Of a DNA stretch of 64,000 nt, positions 17,063 to 25,128 are shown one piece after another (positions within the stretch are counted from its first letter, which is position 1; each line of letters starts with the position of its first letter). Both the position numbers and the translations under genes were made by a program. The DNA lies in NCBI GenBank assembly GCA_963810195.1, contig CAWEMO010000005.1, positions 620,001 through 684,000 of the forward strand, given 5' to 3'. Source of the stretch: Chersky-840 sp963810195 (lineage in GTDB: Bacteria > Actinomycetota > Acidimicrobiia > Acidimicrobiales > UBA8190). The notes under the pieces are model-generated. The model saw only the letters and a program-made list of their open reading frames with translations, was not told the DNA's origin and searched no databases.

Positions 17063-18012
17063 GACGGCTCCCGTGGCAAGGGGTGAGAAGCCGCGGCGGC
17101 ACCATCGTCCGACGACGAATTCGTCAACGAGAGGTACACGTCCTCGAGCGACGGCCTCGTGATCTCGAGACCTTCGAGCTCGACACCCTGGTCGATGGCC
17201 CAGTGCAACAGCGTGTGCACGTCACCCACGGCTTCGTCAAACGCGACCTCGACGAACCCGTCGGGCCCCGGAGTGCCGCCGAGCCTGGCCGGGGGCACCA
17301 CTCCGGTCGGAAGCCGGTAGCGGACGTGGGCTCTGGCAAGGTCACGGGAGCCGAGGGTCGAGGGCGTGCCTTCGGCGACGATCCGGCCGCGGGCGATCAC
17401 CACGACGCGGTCGGCCAGGTACTGGGCCTCGTCCATGAAATGGGTCGTGAGGACGACGGTTTTGCCCAGCGACGCCAGGTCCTTCACCGTGTCCCACGCC
17501 TCGCGTCGAGCCGAGGGGTCGAAACCGGTCGTCGGTTCGTCGAGGAAGAGGAGCTCGGGGTCGCCGGCCAGGGCGATCGCCATCTCCAGCCTCCGCTGCT
17601 GGCCGCCCGACAGCCGCACGACCCGCTCCTTGCGCTTGGTCGTGAGCCCGACCAGGTCGATGACCTCGTCGACCGACCGGGGGTGCGAGTAGAGGTCGGC
17701 GTACATCGTGACCGTTTCGTGAACGGTGAGGTACGGTTCGACGCCAGTCGACTGCAGGACGATCCCGATGCGGCTCTTCAGGAGCACGCGCTCATGGTTG
17801 GGGTCGAGGCCGAGGACCTTCACCCCGCCGTCGTCGCGGGCCCGGTAGCCCTCCAGGATCTCGACGGTCGTGGTCTTGCCGGCTCCGTTGGGGCCGAGCA
17901 GGGCGAAGATCTCTCCCCGCCGGATGTCCAAGTCGATTCCTGCTACCGCGGGCACGTCCCCGTAGGACTTGAAGAGGCCGCGCACGCGCACGGCCAGCGG
18001 CTCCATGGACAT
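17059..18012 (-). CDS. ABC transporter ATP-binding protein (DrrA-like)
   Basis: 317 residues. Walker A GPNGAGKTT (39-47), Q-loop LQS, signature LSGGQQRRLE, Walker B LLFLDEPTTG, and switch His in TTHFMDEA are all intact. After about residue 215 there is the C-terminal extension typical of DrrA/CcmA-type exporter ATPases (ITRPSLEDVYLSLT). ATG 18012 and ATG 18006 are both in frame; GGAG lies 4 or 10 bases upstream respectively. It is coupled to the permease at 16292-17062. Confidence 0.93.
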   Translation of the reverse strand: MSMEPLAVRVRGLFKSYGDVPAVAGIDLDIRRGEIFALLGPNGAGKTTTVEILEGYRARDDGGVKVLGLDPNHERVLLKSRIGIVLQSTGVEPYLTVHETVTMYADLYSHPRSVDEVIDLVGLTTKRKERVVRLSGGQQRRLEMAIALAGDPELLFLDEPTTGFDPSARREAWDTVKDLASLGKTVVLTTHFMDEAQYLADRVVVIARGRIVAEGTPSTLGSRDLARAHVRYRLPTGVVPPARLGGTPGPDGFVEVAFDEAVGDVHTLLHWAIDQGVELEGLEITRPSLEDVYLSLTNSSSDDGAAAASHPLPREPS

Positions 18013-18419
18013 CGCGCTCCATTCTCCCCGCTCGAGCCTGGCACCGCCCGACCCGCCGGGGCAGGGTCGAAATGCTCTTCCCGACAGCCGGGCCGATCGG
18101 GGTCTACCTCGTGGCGGCGGTGCCCCCCTCGGGACCGCACTGAGGGTTCCGGCGGTCGCGGTTCGGAGGGGCGGAAGGTCGGCCTCGAAAGCCGAAAGGA
18201 GGCCGGCCGAAGGGTCCTAAGACTCTACTGCCGACGAAGCCGGATTCCGATGTTGAACCGGTGCCCACAACGCCGGCTTTGCCCGACTCGATGCTCGGGA
18301 TTCGGACCGATCGTTGGGCCGGACACGGCAGTTGATGCGAAGCCTGATGCCGTGGGCGGGGTTCAGCTCCGGGCTCGATGGCGTGGCGAATTGTCCCACC
18401 GGATAGCGCCCGGTGCACG
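18013..18419. other. 407-bp region between ABC exporter and GGDEF-EAL gene, with competing hairpins
   Basis: No gene seen. At 18177-18208 a 10-bp stem (GGTCGGCCTC with GAGGCCGGCC, one G-U pair) encloses a 12-base loop. The segment 18179-18183 can instead pair TCGGC with GCCGA at 18191-18195. The two folds exclude each other, as in attenuators, but no poly-T follows. Divergent promoters for both flanking genes must lie here. Confidence 0.45.
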
Positions 18420-20756
18420 ATGGCAGGCTCACGTGACCATGGAATCGGATCGGTAAACGCACGGCGCCGCGAATGGGCGACGGCCGGGATGCTGCTGGTG
18501 CTCCTCGGTGTCATCGGCTCGGTCCTCGGCGCCCGTGCGGTGTCGCGCAACGACGGGCAGAAGCAACGACTGGCTTCGTTCGCGACATCGACTGCGATCG
18601 CTTCGAGGTTGGGGTTGGCCATCCAGCGGGAGCAGGACCTCGTCGTCACCGCGGCTGCGTTCATCGCCGGGAACCCGGACTCCACCCAGGCCCAGTTCAA
18701 ACAGGCCATGACCTCGATTCGCGCCTTCGAGCGGTACCCCGAGCTGCAGGGCATCGCCGAACTGGTACTGGTCCCGGAGTCACAGCTGGGGGCGTTCGCG
18801 GCCAGGGAAGTGGCCGAGACCGGCAGCTTTCAACTGAGCCCTCCGGGCTCCCGTCCGTACTACTGCTTCACGACCTTGCTGCAGTCTCGTGTAGGGCAAT
18901 CCTTCGCCGGAGGCGGACTCGATGTCTGCGACACCAGCCTGGGCCCATTGATCATGAAGGCCCGGGACTCCGGACAGGGGGCGTACCTGCCCTACGGGAA
19001 GGGGAAGAGCGCGGGTCTCATCCTGGGAACGCCCGTCTACCAGGGGAGTTCCCTGCCGACGACCGTCCAGGCCCGCCACGACGCCTTCATCGGGTGGGTC
19101 GGGACCGAGATCGTCCCGAGCGTCGTCCTCGACAGCGCGCTGGCCGGCTATCCGAAGGACAGGGTGGTCTTCAGATACGAAGGGGGGCCGAGCACGGTCT
19201 CCTTCGCAGCCGGCCCGGTGCACCGGGGCGAGGAGTCGAGGACGATCGACCTCCACAACGGATGGGTCGTCCAGACCTTCGCGCCCGCGACCGAACAAGG
19301 GGTGCTCACCGACCCGGGTGCACTCGGTGTCCTGTTGGGTGGCTTCGCGTTCACCGTCCTGCTGGGATCGTTCATCTACGTGATCGGGACGGGCCGGACG
19401 CGAGCCCTGCTGCTGGTGCACGAACGCACCGGTGAGCTTCGCCACCAAGCGTTCCACGACTCGCCTACCGGGCTCTCCAACCGGGCCCTCATCCTCGATC
19501 GAGCGGGCCAGATGCTGGCTCGTGCCCGCCGGGAACACGTCCCCGTGGCCCTTATGTTCCTCGACCTCGACGACTTCAAGGACATCAACGACACGCTGGG
19601 CCATGATGCCGGTGACCAGCTGCTCCTCGGAGTAGGGACCCGGCTGGCCACCGCCCTTCGCGAAGTGGACACGGTCGGACGCCTGGGTGGGGATGATTTC
19701 GTCGTGCTGCTCGAAGGCGCTGCTCTGGCGGCCGGGGCCCACGCCGTGGCGGATCGGATCCTTCGCGTGCTCGAGACCCCGTTCGAGCTTCCCGGCGCCG
19801 CCCCGTTGGTCGTGACGGCCAGTATCGGCATCGCCGAGGGCGACCGGGCGACACCCGAAGAGCTGCTGCGGGATGCCGACATCGCCCTCTACAGGGCCAA
19901 GGCGACAGGGAAGCGGCGAGCCGTGCTCTTCGCCCACTCGATCCGCGAAGCCGTCGACGATCACCGGACCCTCGACCTCGATCTGCGTCGGGCCCTCGAG
20001 GTGGGGGAATTCTTCCTGCTCTACCAACCCACCGTCGACCTCTCCACCGGTGCGGTCACCGGTGTCGAAGCACTGTTGCGCTGGCGCCATCCGAAACGAG
20101 GCGTCCTTCAGCCCGACGCGTTCATCGCGCACCTCGAGTCGAACGGCCTCATCGTTCCGGTCGGCAAGTGGGTGCTCGAGGAGGCATGTCGGCAAGGTGC
20201 GGAATGGCAGATGCGGCAGCATCCGTTGACGGTGTCGGTCAATCTGGCGGCCGCCCAGCTCGGTCAGGACGGGATCGTCGAGGTAGTCCACGACGCACTC
20301 ACAGCGTCCGGCTTCGCACCTGGCCTGTTGACCTTGGAGCTCACCGAGACCACGTTGATGCACGATGTCCAGCCCACGCTCGCCCGTCTCGAATTGCTGA
20401 AGGCGATCGGGGTGCGACTCGCCATCGACGATTTCGGCACCGGCTACTCATCGCTCGCCTACCTGCGCCAATTCCCGATCGACGTCTTGAAGATCGACCA
20501 GTCCTTCATAGCGGGGGTCGCCCACTCGTCGGACTCCGCCGCCATCGTCCACACTCTCGTGCAGCTGGGCAAGGTGCTCGGGCTCGAGATCATCGCCGAG
20601 GGTGTCGAGAACGACGAGCAGCGGAGGAACCTCACGGCGGAGAAGGTCGACATCGCTCAGGGATTCCTTTTCGCCCGGCCACTCGACGTCGAGGCCATGG
20701 ACCGGTTCCTGAAGAAGCCGGCTGCAAAGCTGGCGGCGGTCGAGATCCCGGGCTGA
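18420..20756 (+). CDS. CHASE-GGDEF-EAL c-di-GMP turnover protein
   Basis: 778 residues from ATG 18420 (ATG 18378 is also in frame; neither has a clear site). First membrane helix about 20-38, extracytoplasmic CHASE-type domain to about 300 (ITAAAFIAGN-like region, ELQGIAELVLVP), second helix about 312-334. GGDEF domain about 350-510 with GRLGGDDF, i.e. GGDDF instead of GGDEF. EAL domain about 525-770 with EALLRWRHP, LTLELTETTL, DDFGTGYSSL and AEGVEN intact. Thus c-di-GMP phosphodiesterase activity is likely; diguanylate cyclase activity is less certain. Stimulus unknown. Confidence 0.93.
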   Translation: MAGSRDHGIGSVNARRREWATAGMLLVLLGVIGSVLGARAVSRNDGQKQRLASFATSTAIASRLGLAIQREQDLVVTAAAFIAGNPDSTQAQFKQAMTSIRAFERYPELQGIAELVLVPESQLGAFAAREVAETGSFQLSPPGSRPYYCFTTLLQSRVGQSFAGGGLDVCDTSLGPLIMKARDSGQGAYLPYGKGKSAGLILGTPVYQGSSLPTTVQARHDAFIGWVGTEIVPSVVLDSALAGYPKDRVVFRYEGGPSTVSFAAGPVHRGEESRTIDLHNGWVVQTFAPATEQGVLTDPGALGVLLGGFAFTVLLGSFIYVIGTGRTRALLLVHERTGELRHQAFHDSPTGLSNRALILDRAGQMLARARREHVPVALMFLDLDDFKDINDTLGHDAGDQLLLGVGTRLATALREVDTVGRLGGDDFVVLLEGAALAAGAHAVADRILRVLETPFELPGAAPLVVTASIGIAEGDRATPEELLRDADIALYRAKATGKRRAVLFAHSIREAVDDHRTLDLDLRRALEVGEFFLLYQPTVDLSTGAVTGVEALLRWRHPKRGVLQPDAFIAHLESNGLIVPVGKWVLEEACRQGAEWQMRQHPLTVSVNLAAAQLGQDGIVEVVHDALTASGFAPGLLTLELTETTLMHDVQPTLARLELLKAIGVRLAIDDFGTGYSSLAYLRQFPIDVLKIDQSFIAGVAHSSDSAAIVHTLVQLGKVLGLEIIAEGVENDEQRRNLTAEKVDIAQGFLFARPLDVEAMDRFLKKPAAKLAAVEIPG

Positions 20757-20962
20757 TCGCGCCGGGCGGGAGCGTGCCGAATGCGGAGATCGACGCTTCC
20801 ACCCGCCTGTTGCGTTCGGCCTGCGAGCGCGGTGTCTAACCCGTGAACGCAGGGTGATCGGAAGATGAACTTCTGATCCCTTAGGACCTTGGACCCTGTG
20901 TCGCGTGGCGGTGCAGATGCATGGTGGTCCCGTCCGAGCGCAACGGGAAGGAAGGCCGATCG

Positions 20963-21772
20963 ATGACCGACGGGCCGCACGAGCGGGTCTTCGTGTTCGA
21001 GCGCTTCTCGGACCAGGGGCGGCACGTGTTGGTGCTGGCTCAGGTCGAGGCGCGCCTGCTGGCGCACAGTTACGTCGGTCCGGAGCACATCCTCCTCGGG
21101 ATCATCCACGATGGCGGGAACGTCGCCGCTGCCGCCCTCGCCGAGCTCGGGGTGACTCTCGATTCCGCCCGCAAGAAGGTCGAGGAGACCGTTGGTCCGT
21201 CGTCGGACCCGGGCGCGAGCGAGTACCCCGTGTTCAGCTCGAGGGCCAAGAACGTCCTCGAGTCTTCCCTACGGGAGGCGCAGGAGCTCGGTCACGGCTA
21301 CATCGGCCCCGAGCACATGCTCCTCAGCCTCGTCCACGACGGCACAGGTGTCTCCGCCGAGGTGCTCGTCGGGCTCGGCGCCCCGCTGGCGGAGGTGGGC
21401 CGGCACGTGACCGCCCGCCTTCCTCGCCCCGGGGATTCCTCGTCCGTCGGGGACACGGGGATGGCGCCGGTGGGCCCCTGGTCCCACGACGCCTTCGCTC
21501 CCGGGGCGAGCTCCGGGGCGAGCGGTGCAGACACGGGTTGGCGCGGTGCCTGTTCGTTCTGCGGGAGAGACCTCCGACATGTCCCGCGCTACGTGGCCGT
21601 GGGGGCGGCGGCGATCTGCCAGGACTGTGTCACCGCGGCGGCCTCGACGCTCGAGAACCGGCCAGGAGCCCGACCGGGGACATGCCCGCCGGGTGGCGGA
21701 GAGAGCTCTGTCGAGAAGGCTGGCCCTGGACGGCCCGGGGCCGCTCGCCACCCGATCGTGACCGGATCGTGA
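20963..21772 (+). CDS. Stand-alone double Clp_N protein with ClpX-like C4 zinc motif
   Basis: 269 residues. Two Clp_N repeats of the ClpC type: residues about 12-76 (FSDQGRHVLVLAQVEA, YVGPEHILLGIIHD) and 90-152 (FSSRAKNVLESSLREAQELG, YIGPEHMLLSLVHD). No AAA+ ATPase follows. Instead, after a Gly/Ser/Pro linker, Cys197-x2-Cys200-x18-Cys219-x2-Cys222 (CSFCGRDLRHVPRY, CQDCV) resembles the zinc-binding domain of ClpX. Such a protein could act as an adaptor or decoy that delivers or competes for Clp substrates or phospho-arginine-type tags (inference). A GGAAGG site precedes the ATG. Confidence 0.88.
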   Translation: MTDGPHERVFVFERFSDQGRHVLVLAQVEARLLAHSYVGPEHILLGIIHDGGNVAAAALAELGVTLDSARKKVEETVGPSSDPGASEYPVFSSRAKNVLESSLREAQELGHGYIGPEHMLLSLVHDGTGVSAEVLVGLGAPLAEVGRHVTARLPRPGDSSSVGDTGMAPVGPWSHDAFAPGASSGASGADTGWRGACSFCGRDLRHVPRYVAVGAAAICQDCVTAAASTLENRPGARPGTCPPGGGESSVEKAGPGRPGAARHPIVTGS

Positions 21773-21810
21773 CGAGCGGCCCCTGTGGGCCTTGTCGAGG
21801 ACTGCCGCCC

Positions 21811-23364
21811 CTATCCGGCGGGGGCCGGGACCGGGCTCTCCGCTGACAGCACGGGGACGGGCAGGGGTTCGGGCATCGGCTCGACGCCGCCCCCCTCGGT
21901 CAGTGCGCGCTCGACCTCCGCGGTGCGCTTCTCGGGGGAGAGCATGGAGGCTTCGAGGTCCATCTCGATCTCGGCGAAGATCGCCCGGTTGCGGCGACTC
22001 AGCATGAAGAGCCACCCCGAACCGAGCAGCATGTACCCCAGGAAGATGTACGGGAAGACGTCGACGGGGAACGGCGGCACCGGGTAAAAGCTCCCGATGA
22101 GCGGGACCATCAGCAACACGCACGCCATCACCGCCACCACGACGTGCCGCGCCCGCAGTTCTCTCTGCTTCTTGAGGTAGACGGGGGCGGCGACGGAGAT
22201 GAGGAAGTAGGCCGTGAGGAAGCCGAACGCGGCCAGGGTCCCCGCATCGCCGAACGTGGTCAACGGGTTGGTGAAGATCTCCAGCACCACCGGGATGGCG
22301 ACCATGACGAGGATGTAGACGGTGATGGCAACGTGCGGCGTCTGATTGTCCCGGTGGGCCCGGCCGAGGTGCTTGGGGAAGATGGTGTGCTGGGCCATCG
22401 GGTAGATGATGCGGGATCCCGCATTGAGGCACGACAGCGTGAGCGAGAAGAAGCTCACCATGGCTCCGAGCGCCACCGGGACCTTGAAGAACGATACGCC
22501 GTAGATCTTGGACAGCACCGTCAGCGGTAGTGCGATCTTGTCGAGGGTGGTGCCGTAGTGCCGGGTGCCGAAGACCTCGACGTAGCTCATGAACACCATG
22601 AAGGCGCCGGTGATGAGCAGGCTGACGACCACGGCTCGCGGCACGTTCTTGAGCGGGTTCTTGGCCTCGCCTCCGAGTGTGGTGGCGCTCTCAAATCCGA
22701 CGAGAGAGAAGATGCAGATCACGATGGCGAGGCTAAGGCCGTGGAAGGTCATGCCTTTTGCCTTGACGATGGTGGTGTCGATCGTGAGCCCGTGCTTGAA
22801 CAGGACCACGAAGGCGAGGGCGAGGATGCAGGCCACCGACACGCACTCGAAGACCAGCGTGAGCAGGGACGAGACGCGGATGTCCTTGTAGGCGATGAAC
22901 CAGCACACCGCCGCGCTCAGCAAGAAGAAGATCACGGGCGGCACCACGGTGTGGATCCCGATCCCTGACAGGAATTGCCCGGCGAAGATCGAGAAGCCCG
23001 TCAGGCCGGCGACGCCGATGAAGAGGTATGCCCAGATCAGGCTCCACCCCGATATCACGCCCGATGTGGGCCCGAGCCCCCGTCCCGTGTAGCCGTACAT
23101 GGAGCCCGCCAGCGCGGAGCGCTTGGCGAACTGGTTCAGGCAGCCGACGACGAAGAGCAGCATGACGGTGCCGAATGCATAGGCGAGCCAGGTCCCGTTG
23201 CCGGCGTCGCCGAAACACAGGGCGATGATCAGGACCGCCGTCATGGTCGGCGAGATCACCGCGATGGACTGGGCCAGAACGGTGGGGAAACCCAGTGCGT
23301 TCTTCCGCAGCCCCGGATGGGTGCCGGGCGCAGCCGGCGGTGTTCGCGAAACGGTTGTCTCCAT
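21811..23364 (-). CDS. APC-family amino acid/amine permease
   Basis: 517 residues with 12 predicted helices and the APC features ALGFPTVLAQSIAVISPTMT in helix 1, ALAGSMYGYTGRGLGPTSG in helix 3, and IVICIFSLVGFESATTLGGE in helix 6 followed by AKNPLKNVPRAV. It imports amino acids or polyamines in the cytoplasmic membrane. A GAGGAAG site lies about ten bases before the ATG. The C-terminal tail is acidic and Pro-rich. It is downstream of M24 peptidase and XRE-cupin genes on the same strand, separated by 347 bp with its own likely promoter. Confidence 0.92.
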   Translation of the reverse strand: METTVSRTPPAAPGTHPGLRKNALGFPTVLAQSIAVISPTMTAVLIIALCFGDAGNGTWLAYAFGTVMLLFVVGCLNQFAKRSALAGSMYGYTGRGLGPTSGVISGWSLIWAYLFIGVAGLTGFSIFAGQFLSGIGIHTVVPPVIFFLLSAAVCWFIAYKDIRVSSLLTLVFECVSVACILALAFVVLFKHGLTIDTTIVKAKGMTFHGLSLAIVICIFSLVGFESATTLGGEAKNPLKNVPRAVVVSLLITGAFMVFMSYVEVFGTRHYGTTLDKIALPLTVLSKIYGVSFFKVPVALGAMVSFFSLTLSCLNAGSRIIYPMAQHTIFPKHLGRAHRDNQTPHVAITVYILVMVAIPVVLEIFTNPLTTFGDAGTLAAFGFLTAYFLISVAAPVYLKKQRELRARHVVVAVMACVLLMVPLIGSFYPVPPFPVDVFPYIFLGYMLLGSGWLFMLSRRNRAIFAEIEMDLEASMLSPEKRTAEVERALTEGGGVEPMPEPLPVPVLSAESPVPAPAG

Positions 23365-23384
23365 GGCGCTCAGCTTCCTCTCTT

Positions 23385-23429
23385 CTTGATATGGACCCAG
23401 ATGGATTGCATCTATCGCCCAATATCAAG
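23385..23429 (-). promoter_or_regulatory. Candidate operator: CTTGATAT/ATATCAAG inverted repeat
   Basis: Perfect 8-bp arms at 23385-23392 and 23422-23429 are separated by 29 bp and lie 21-65 bp upstream of the permease start. Arm spacing of about 3.5 helical turns suits a dimeric or looped repressor. The regulator is unknown; the XRE-cupin protein nearby is a candidate. Confidence 0.4.
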
Positions 23430-23503
23430 CAGGAGCAAGATGAAAACAAGAGATCCCGCGTTAAGCCCTATTAAGCCCTCATATCATTCGTGTTTCCGAC
23501 GCT

Positions 23504-23524
23504 GGGCCGGGGCCGGGGCCGGGG
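23504..23524 (+). repeat. GGGGCC hexanucleotide run, G-quadruplex-capable
   Basis: Four G-tracts of 3-4 bases separated by CC. On the plus strand this can form a G-quadruplex. It lies between the permease promoter region and the 3' end of the peptidase gene. Confidence 0.55.
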
Positions 23525-23711
23525 TCGTGAAGTGATGCCGTCTTGGCAAGAACATGGGCGCGAACGACTCGGGGCGCGTCACCTGATCGGCACGGAGACC
23601 GATCGCCGCTTTATCCGCAAGAGCGGATCAGTGCTGGACACTTCAGGCAATGAAATCGCCAGAAGTGCCGGGCGTCATATGCGAATTTGGCTCAAGTGGT
23701 TTGGCTGTCGC

Positions 23712-24419
23712 CTAGGGGACGAACACCGCGTCGGGGAACGACTGGTCCTCGAGGAGGAGGTCCTCGTAGAACGCGCCGAACCCGCGATGGGGGTGGGCGA
23801 TGGCGATCTCGAGCACCCACAGGTTCGGATTGGGGCGGAACGGGACGTCGGCCAGTCCACCGTCGTAATGCGCAGAGTGCGGATAGTCCGACAGACGATG
23901 CCCCGAGAGGTCCAGGTTCAACTTCCACCCGAGGTCGTTCGCAGCCTTCCCGGCATATTCGTAGAGGTCCTGTCCGGTGATGCGCTCCTCGAACCAGACA
24001 CGCCGGACGTCGTCCCAGATGGCCCGCACGTCGCGCTTGGCCCGATGGTGGTCGGGATCGTCCCCGAAGACGAAGGTGTCCCCGGCGTCGCCTTCGGTGT
24101 CCCTGAAGATGGGTCCGATGTCGACGAAGAAGATGTCATTCTCTTGGAGGACGACTCCCGGTTCGGAGCGCTCCATGAAGTCCTTCGTCGTGTTGGACCC
24201 GCAACGCACGATGATGTGGTGCCAGCCCCGTCGCATCCCGAGGGAGGTGAGGATGGAGCGGGCGACGTCCTTGGCCTCCTCTTCCTTCATGCCCACCTTC
24301 ACGCGATCCGCGATCATGTGGACGGCGCGTCGGGTCCTCGCCCGGACGTAGAGGAGCTCCTGGATGGAGAACCGCTCGCCGGTCCCCTCGAGGCTCTGGA
24401 TGTCAGTCGCCGATTGCAT
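23712..24419 (-). CDS. M24 family metallopeptidase
   Basis: 235 residues, the pita-bread catalytic domain only, without the N-terminal creatinase domain. The five metal ligands of the family can be placed: Asp100 (FFVDIGP), Asp111 or Asp114 (GDAGDTF), His174 (SGHRLSDYPH), Glu204 (LEIAIAHP) and a C-terminal Glu (about 219 or 224). It should be a Xaa-Pro dipeptidase, aminopeptidase or non-peptidase amidohydrolase. The gene follows the XRE-cupin gene by 32 bp, so the two are probably co-transcribed, supplying or processing substrates of the permease. Confidence 0.87.
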   Translation of the reverse strand: MQSATDIQSLEGTGERFSIQELLYVRARTRRAVHMIADRVKVGMKEEEAKDVARSILTSLGMRRGWHHIIVRCGSNTTKDFMERSEPGVVLQENDIFFVDIGPIFRDTEGDAGDTFVFGDDPDHHRAKRDVRAIWDDVRRVWFEERITGQDLYEYAGKAANDLGWKLNLDLSGHRLSDYPHSAHYDGGLADVPFRPNPNLWVLEIAIAHPHRGFGAFYEDLLLEDQSFPDAVFVP

Positions 24420-24451
24420 GTCATGGCCTCCTCATGGATCCTCGGGTGCCG

Positions 24452-25030
24452 TCAGTGGACGGTCTGCGCGTTGCGGGCGTCTTTGGCTGCGACCAGCAAC
24501 ACATCGGCCGGTCGGCCCTCGGCACCGAGGCGGTGGGGGCGCTCCGCGTCGAAGTGGGCGCTCACCCCGGGGCCGAGATGGTGGACTTCCCCGTCGTACT
24601 CCAGACGGAGGATGCCCTTGAGCACATACAGCCACTCCTCGCCCCGGTGATGCGCCGGGGGAGTGGGCGGGCGGTCGGGACCGACGGTGATGCGAAGCGC
24701 CTCGAGCGCAGAGGAGCCGCTGTAGCCGCTGCACGGCGCGATGGAGAGCCCGCGGGACTCGTGCCGGGCCGCGCCCTCGGTGGAGATGGCGAGCGGGCTG
24801 GCGTCCTGGTTCTCCCCGAGCAGGGCGCTCACGGGAGTGCCCAGCGCATCGGACAAGGCGAGCAGGGCCGCGATCGACGGTTGGCGTTCCGCCGATTCGA
24901 GGCGCGACAGGTGGGCTTTGGAGAGGCCCGAGAGCTCTGCCGTCTGGTCGAGAGTGAGTCCGACGCGCTCGCGCGCCGCTCGCAGACGCTCACCGACAGA
25001 AGCGAGGAGGGCTCCGGTGTCTGGGGCCAT
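24452..25030 (-). CDS. XRE-family regulator with C-terminal cupin (PuuR-like)
   Basis: 192 residues from ATG 25030. N-terminal HTH (about 10-66): LRAARERVGLTLDQTAELSG then LSKAHLSRLESAERQPS. C-terminal cupin_2 (about 115-180): PPAHHRGEEWLYVLKGILRL and HLGPGVSAHFDAERPHRLG with His residues for metal or ligand. Proteins of this layout sense amino acids or amines and repress nearby catabolic genes. Neighbouring permease, peptidase and amidotransferase fit this. Palindromic sites sit directly upstream, suggesting autoregulation. The frame to 25087 runs through those sites and is unlikely to be translated. Confidence 0.92.
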   Translation of the reverse strand: MAPDTGALLASVGERLRAARERVGLTLDQTAELSGLSKAHLSRLESAERQPSIAALLALSDALGTPVSALLGENQDASPLAISTEGAARHESRGLSIAPCSGYSGSSALEALRITVGPDRPPTPPAHHRGEEWLYVLKGILRLEYDGEVHHLGPGVSAHFDAERPHRLGAEGRPADVLLVAAKDARNAQTVH

Positions 25031-25048
25031 GGGACCACCATACGGCTG

Positions 25049-25076
25049 TGTTGCCTCTGAGACAACAGAAGTTGTC
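25049..25076 (-). promoter_or_regulatory. Candidate XRE-cupin operator, overlapping palindromes
   Basis: GACAAC-AGAA-GTTGTC at 25061-25076 is a perfect inverted repeat. TGTTG (25049-25053) and CAACA (25063-25067) form a second one sharing the middle half-site. Three half-sites of type GTTGYC/GACAAC thus lie 19-46 bp upstream of the regulator start, where an autorepressor would bind. Confidence 0.6.
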
Positions 25077-25128
25077 ACATTTAACACCGCCGAAACGTCC
25101 GGCGGACGGGCCCTGTGGCCAGGGAGGG

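Larger units (their letters stand above)
23365..23711. other. 347-bp region upstream of the permease
   Basis: No gene seen. It contains an inverted repeat (23385-23429), a 10-bp-spaced direct repeat TTAAGCCCT (23461 and 23471) and a GGGGCC run (23504-23524). This layout suggests a regulated promoter for the permease. Confidence 0.5.

Noticed and set aside
16292..18012. Antibiotic biosynthesis cluster around the DrrAB exporter
   Set aside because: No synthase, modifying or regulatory biosynthetic genes are adjacent.
18780..20363. 527-codon open frame antisense to the GGDEF-EAL gene
   Set aside because: Shadow composition, no start signal, and the sense strand has clear GGDEF and EAL motifs.
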